The position numbers and the translations under genes were made by a program. A DNA stretch of 10,323 nt from an uncultured Verrucomicrobiota bacterium (GTDB lineage: Bacteria > Verrucomicrobiota > Kiritimatiellia > RFP12 > UBA1067), in the NCBI GenBank assembly GCA_946631535.1, contig CAMPAF010000087.1:1-10323 (forward strand), given 5' to 3'. Below the pieces are notes generated by a model. That model was not told the DNA's origin, ran no database searches, and saw only the letters and a list, made by a program, of their open reading frames with translations. Positions 7,560-10,323 of this stretch are shown piece after piece. Positions within the stretch are counted from its first letter, which is position 1. Every line of letters starts with the position of its first letter.

Positions 7560-7601
7560 ATGGAACAGACAGCGAAAAAGGAAACGGCATGGCCGGCCTG
7601 A
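7560..7601 (+). CDS. Possible 13-codon leader peptide overlapping the hydF start
   Basis: ATG at 7560 opens a 13-residue frame, MEQTAKKETAWPA, that stops with TGA at 7599-7601. The ATG lies 8 nt after the -10 box, the same geometry as the two leaderless-looking genes on the other strand. The frame runs through the hydF Shine-Dalgarno and past its ATG at 7589. If translated, it could be coupled to hydF; it may equally be chance. There is no sequence evidence beyond position. Confidence 0.3.
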   Translation: MEQTAKKETAWPA

Positions 7602-8707
7602 ACGAGACGCCATCGGGCGACCGCGTGCGCCTAGCCTTCTTCGGGCGGCGCAACGCCGGCAAAAGCTCGCTCATCAACGCCCTCACCGGACAGGAGGTCG
7701 CCATCGTGAGCGATGTCCCCGGCACCACCACCGACCCGGTCTCCAAGGCGATGGAGATTCTTCCCCTCGGTCCTTGCCTGCTCACCGACACCGCCGGCCT
7801 CGACGACGAGGGATCGCTCGGCGCAGAGCGCGTCCGCCGCGCCCGCGAGGTCCTCGCCGCCACCGACATCGCCATCGTCGTAACCGCAGACACGCTCGGT
7901 CCGCTGGAGAACGAGCTGATTGCCGACTGCGACCGCCGGCACGTCCCCCACCTCGTCTACACGCGCGGCGACGACGTTGAGGCGCTCAAGCGACAGATCG
8001 CCGCCCTCGCCCCTTCCGACCCCACACGCCCGCTAGTCTCCGACCTGGTCTCTCCCGGCGACTGCGTAGTCTGCGTCTGCCCCATCGACTCCGCCGCTCC
8101 CAAGGGCCGCCTTATCCTCCCTCAGCAGCAGGTAATCCGCGAAATCCTCGACGGCGGCGCGTCTGCGCTCGTCTGCCGCGAGACCGAACTCGCCGCCACC
8201 CTCGCGCGCCTCGCCGAGCCGCCCCGCTTCGTCGTCACCGACTCTCAGGCCTTCGGCGCCGTCAGCAAGGTCGTCCCGCCAGAGGTGCCGCTCACTTCCT
8301 TCTCCATCGTGTTCGCGCGCGCGAAAGGCGACCTTGCCACGTACTGCGCCGGCGCGGACGCGCTCAAGAGACTGAAGGACGGAGACAGGGTCCTCGTGAG
8401 CGAGGGCTGCACGCACCACCGCCAGTGCACGGACATCGGAACCGTCAAGTTGCCGAGGTGGATCCAGGAATACACCGGCAAGAAGCTGAACTTCGCCTGG
8501 ACGTCCGGCAACGCCTTCCCTGACGACCTCTCGCCGTACGCGCTCGTCGTCCACTGCGGCGCATGCATGCTCACGCGCCGCGCCGTCCAGAACCGTCTCG
8601 CCCGATGCCGCGCGGCCGGCGTCCCAGTCACCAACTACGGCATCTGCATAGCGGCCTGTCACGGGATACGGGTAGTGCCGAAAACGTGCATGGTGTTGAG
8701 GGGTTGA
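7589..8707 (+). CDS. hydF: [FeFe]-hydrogenase maturation GTPase HydF
   Basis: 372 residues. It has an N-terminal GTPase domain: P-loop GRRNAGKS (19-26), switch GTTTDP (45-50), DTAG (67-70). A dimerisation region follows, then the C-terminal Fe-S domain with CTHH (274-277), RQCTDIGTVKLPRW (278-291) and HCGAC (322-326), fitting CxH-x(44-53)-HCxxC with 45 residues between. Family knowledge: HydF is the scaffold on which HydE and HydG build the 2Fe subcluster before transfer to the [FeFe]-hydrogenase HydA. No hydE, hydG or hydA is in the window. The start at 7589 is supported by AAGGAA (7578-7583), 5 nt before the ATG, and by alignment of the first beta strand. The G4 motif is unusual: TRGD (125-128) replaces NKxD. 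The protein is somewhat shorter than usual (~400), and its last residues (VLRG) are encoded by a tandem repeat. Confidence 0.96.
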   Translation: MAGLNETPSGDRVRLAFFGRRNAGKSSLINALTGQEVAIVSDVPGTTTDPVSKAMEILPLGPCLLTDTAGLDDEGSLGAERVRRAREVLAATDIAIVVTADTLGPLENELIADCDRRHVPHLVYTRGDDVEALKRQIAALAPSDPTRPLVSDLVSPGDCVVCVCPIDSAAPKGRLILPQQQVIREILDGGASALVCRETELAATLARLAEPPRFVVTDSQAFGAVSKVVPPEVPLTSFSIVFARAKGDLATYCAGADALKRLKDGDRVLVSEGCTHHRQCTDIGTVKLPRWIQEYTGKKLNFAWTSGNAFPDDLSPYALVVHCGACMLTRRAVQNRLARCRAAGVPVTNYGICIAACHGIRVVPKTCMVLRG

Positions 8708-8784
8708 GAGGTTGAGGGGTTGAGATATGAAAGTCGAAAGTCGAAAAGTCGTCCCGGTTGTCGGTCGCCGGATGTCGAATGTCG
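8696..8784. repeat. Low-complexity patch: TTGAGGGG, GAAAGTC and ATGTCGA tandems
   Basis: Three and a half 8-bp units (TTGAGGGG, TTGAGAGG, TTGAGGGG, TTGAGATA) span 8696-8727. Three GAAAGTC-like units follow (8729-8750), then ATGTCGA/ATGTCGC (8772-8785). The patch contains the hydF stop codon (8705-8707) and the first start codon proposed for the dehydrogenase. The composition is unlike the neighbouring genes. Confidence 0.75.
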
Positions 8785-9767
8785 CTACAATTCCACCACG
8801 CTATTTGCTTTGGCTCAACTGGCCGATCAGCGCGTTCCGGCTCGACGCCAGCTCGCTCGCCGTGTTCAAAGAGTGCGTAACCGCCGCCAAGACGGCGGTT
8901 TTCCCTGTCTGTTCCGCCGCCAAGATGGCGGCTCCCCATATGGATAGCCGCCGTTCTGGCGGCGATGTCATCACCGTCGTGCGCAGCGAGCGCGCCTTCC
9001 TCAAGGCGCTGCCTTGTGCCACCCATGCGATTGTGTGGGAATTCAAGAAGGAATGGTTCGCTCGCGCGAAGAAGTTGCGCGTCCTCGCGACGCCCAGCGC
9101 GGGCCGCGAGCTGCTGCCCACAGACGCCGAGATGCCGCCCGGCATCGTGCGCGTCAACGGCGCGTTCCACGGGCAGATCATGTCGGAGACCGTCGTCGCA
9201 TGCATCTTCGCCCACGCGCGTGGGCTCTACCGCGCCTACGACTGGCAGCGCGCGGGCGTCCTCTGGCCGCGCGCGGAGCTAAGCCCCTTCTGCTCGCTCG
9301 TCGCAGGCACGAAGGCCGTCATCCTCGGCTACGGCAAGATCGGCCACACCGTCGGCGCGAAGCTCGAGGCGCTCGGCGTCTCTGTCGTAGGCATACGGCG
9401 CGCAAACATCGCCGATCTCAAGCCTGCCCTCAAGACGGCTGACTGGCTTATCGTGGTGCTGCCGTCGGACACCGGCACCGACAACATCGTGGACGCTTCC
9501 GTCCTGCGCTCGATGAAGCGCTCCGCCGTCATCGTCAACATCGGGCGCGGAAACGCAGTGGACGAGGAAGCGCTCGCGGACACGCTCCGCATGCGGCGCA
9601 TCGCAGCAGCGTACCTCGACGTGTTCAAGAGCGAACCCCTCGCCGCAGCCTCGCCCCTCGCCGCGGACATCCCCGGCCTCGTTCGCCTCCCGCACGGTTC
9701 CGCGTTCGCCCCCGACTACCTTCCGCTCTTCTTCCGCGAACTCCAGAAAGGAGGCTGGCTCGCATGA
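8727..9767 (+). CDS. D-2-hydroxyacid dehydrogenase (NAD(P)-dependent)
   Basis: 346 residues from ATG 8727. It has a Rossmann motif GYGKIG (201-206) and the catalytic triad Arg274 (NIGRGNAVD), Glu303 (KSEPL) and His323 (LPHGS). Basic residues at 224-225 (GIRR), where NAD enzymes have Asp, suggest NADP(H), as in glyoxylate/hydroxypyruvate reductases. The reaction would be 2-oxoacid reduction or its reverse in the cytoplasm; the substrate is not predictable. The domain begins at about residue 26 (RYLLWLNWPI). ATG 8727 has GAGGGG 7 nt upstream, but both lie in a tandem repeat; ATG 8772 (residue 16) and TTG 8805 are alternatives. Residues 51-79 are encoded by three palindromic repeats and form an in-frame insertion between the first helix and second strand. 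The end overlaps tsaE by ATGA. Its connection with hydF is positional only. Confidence 0.9.
   Translation: MKVESRKVVPVVGRRMSNVATIPPRYLLWLNWPISAFRLDASSLAVFKECVTAAKTAVFPVCSAAKMAAPHMDSRRSGGDVITVVRSERAFLKALPCATHAIVWEFKKEWFARAKKLRVLATPSAGRELLPTDAEMPPGIVRVNGAFHGQIMSETVVACIFAHARGLYRAYDWQRAGVLWPRAELSPFCSLVAGTKAVILGYGKIGHTVGAKLEALGVSVVGIRRANIADLKPALKTADWLIVVLPSDTGTDNIVDASVLRSMKRSAVIVNIGRGNAVDEEALADTLRMRRIAAAYLDVFKSEPLAAASPLAADIPGLVRLPHGSAFAPDYLPLFFRELQKGGWLA
8786..8791 (+). promoter_or_regulatory. Possible -10 box inside the start region of the dehydrogenase
   Basis: TACAAT lies just after the low-complexity patch and before the conserved part of the protein. If it is a real -10 box, the true start would be downstream, with in-frame TTG 8805 the only nearby candidate. 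No good -35 was found. Confidence 0.25.
8879..8963. repeat. Cluster of three GC-rich palindromes inserted in frame in the dehydrogenase gene
   Basis: Hairpin 1 has AACCGCC (8879-8885) and GGCGGTT (8894-8900). Hairpin 2 has GCCGCC (8916-8921) and GGCGGC (8927-8932), with loop AAGAT. Hairpin 3 has GCCGCC (8947-8952) and GGCGGC (8958-8963), with loop GTTCT. Palindrome CCATATGG (8936-8943) lies between 2 and 3. The first two share GCCGCCAAGA(C/T)GGCGG. The pattern resembles dispersed palindromic elements, here translated without stops. Confidence 0.85.
9747..9754 (+). promoter_or_regulatory. Strong ribosome-binding site for tsaE
   Basis: AAAGGAGG ends 9 nt before the ATG at 9764 and lies inside the end of the dehydrogenase gene. 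It is the clearest Shine-Dalgarno sequence in the window and fixes the tsaE start. Confidence 0.8.
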
Positions 9768-10183
9768 ACCAGGCATACAACGTATCTTCCGTCGAGGAGA
9801 CTTGGGCCGTGGCCCGCCAGTTCGCCGCCGAGCTTAAGCCTGGCGACATCGTGTGCCTGGAGGGCGACCTCGGCGCGGGCAAGACCACGTTCACGCAGGG
9901 CCTCGCGGCCTCGCTCGGCGCGAAGCGCGCAGTCACCAGCCCGACGTTCTGCCTCGTCGTGGAGCATCCAGTGGAGAAGTTCCTGCTCGTGCACATGGAT
10001 CTCTACCGCCTGCACGACGCCGACGACGTGCTAGCGATCGGCTGGGAGGACTACCTCGCGCGCAACGCGGTCCTTTTCGTCGAGTGGCCAGACCGCGCCG
10101 GCGATCTGATCCCGTCCACGGCGCGCCATGTCGTCTTCACGCTAGGCGACACCCCCGACTCCCGCACCATCACTTTCCGGTAG
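9764..10183 (+). CDS. tsaE: tRNA threonylcarbamoyladenosine biosynthesis ATPase TsaE
   Basis: 139 residues, close to the usual ~150. It has Walker A GDLGAGKTTF (34-43), VTSPTF (57-62, switch-like segment), HMDLYRL (77-83) and VEWPDRAGDLIP (106-117, with the conserved Glu-Trp), all typical of TsaE (YjeE). Family knowledge: TsaE binds the TsaB-TsaD complex and uses ATP to drive synthesis of t6A at position 37 of ANN-decoding tRNAs; it is essential in many bacteria. The gene overlaps the dehydrogenase stop by 4 nt (ATGA), so the two are cotranscribed and probably translationally coupled. Neither TsaB nor TsaD is in the window. Confidence 0.96.
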   Translation: MNQAYNVSSVEETWAVARQFAAELKPGDIVCLEGDLGAGKTTFTQGLAASLGAKRAVTSPTFCLVVEHPVEKFLLVHMDLYRLHDADDVLAIGWEDYLARNAVLFVEWPDRAGDLIPSTARHVVFTLGDTPDSRTITFR

Positions 10184-10186
10184 ATA

Positions 10187-10260
10187 TTAAAACCACGAAA
10201 TACACGAAATACACGAAAGTGCACAGAGGCTTTTCGTGCGGTTCGCGTATTTCGTGGTTA
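10187..10260. repeat. REP-like inverted repeat with CACGAAATA tandem units
   Basis: Outer arms AACCACGAAATACACGAA (10191-10208) and TTCGCGTATTTCGTGGTT (10242-10259) pair over 18 bp with one mismatch. Inner arms CACGAAA (10212-10218) and TTTCGTG (10232-10238) nest inside. The left side contains three CACGAAA units at 9-bp period (10194, 10203, 10212). It starts just after the tsaE stop and could also terminate transcription from either side, though it lacks a clear U-run. Confidence 0.75.
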
Positions 10261-10269
10261 ATTCACAAT

Positions 10270-10323
10270 TCAGGAGAAGATATCGAGCGGGCTGGTGGCT
10301 GCAGCCATGCGCCCTACGGCAGG
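10270..10323 (-). CDS. Possible C-terminal tail of a convergent gene (runs off right edge)
   Basis: On the minus strand a frame enters from the right edge and stops with TGA at 10272-10270, reading PAVGRMAAATSPLDIFS. It is open for all 17 visible codons and uses GC-rich codons like the neighbours. A convergent gene ending at a palindromic repeat would be a normal arrangement. With so few residues this is only a suggestion and the product cannot be named. Confidence 0.35.
   Translation of the reverse strand, partial: PAVGRMAAATSPLDIFS

Noticed and set aside
7523..7588. Longer N-terminus for HydF (ATG at 7523)
   Set aside because: It overlaps the promoter, and the first HydF-like residues and a good ribosome-binding site belong to the ATG at 7589.
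8696..8750. CRISPR or origin iterons in the TTGAGGGG/GAAAGTC patch
   Set aside because: The units are adjacent, imperfect and without spacers, and there are no replication genes nearby.
8879..8905. Hairpin followed by TTTT as an intrinsic terminator
   Set aside because: It sits inside the dehydrogenase coding frame and is one of three related palindromes; the T-run is only four bases.
10194..10218. CRISPR-like short repeats
   Set aside because: The 9-bp units are contiguous with no spacers, and no cas gene is present.

Overview
The window is a GC-rich, gene-dense bacterial segment. The organism is probably a diderm anaerobe. An MlaF/MlaD pair implies an outer membrane, hydF implies an [FeFe]-hydrogenase, and a secreted beta-helix protein suggests polysaccharide use. 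The short intergenic repeats and secreted-protein style make me think of the PVC group (Kiritimatiellota, Lentisphaerota or Verrucomicrobiota). That placement is inference, because no rRNA or other phylogenetic marker was aligned.

Layout. Positions 1-5138, minus strand: a tight four-gene run from a promoter near 5153. It holds an MlaF-type ABC ATPase (5138-4383), an MlaD/MCE-domain protein (4386-3235, ATGA overlap), an 810-residue polytopic membrane protein with a linalool dehydratase/isomerase-like (Ldi) C-terminal domain (3231-799, 3-bp gap), and a secreted protein that runs off the left edge (767 to <1, 31-bp gap). Positions 7445-5235, minus strand: a separately promoted secreted right-handed beta-helix protein with a C-terminal carbohydrate-binding-like domain. 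From 7546, plus strand: divergent promoter, hydF (7589-8707), a D-2-hydroxyacid dehydrogenase (8727-9767) and tsaE (9764-10183, ATGA overlap with the dehydrogenase). The last 140 bases hold a REP-like inverted repeat and probably the tail of a convergent minus-strand gene.

How the genes may work together. The minus-strand run looks like a lipid-handling operon. The ATPase and periplasmic MCE protein belong to a phospholipid/lipid transporter. The membrane-embedded Ldi-like protein keeps the paired cysteines of linalool dehydratase/isomerase, so it may modify an isoprenoid-like or other hydrophobic alcohol. No MlaE permease is next to them. This is the best candidate for an undescribed system.

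Two other themes stand out. Three recognisable promoters each put an ATG only 7-9 nt after the -10 box, which suggests leaderless transcripts. Short repeats have also entered genes: three GCCGCC/GGCGGC-type hairpins are read in frame inside the dehydrogenase, and a TTGAGGGG tandem covers the hydF stop codon.
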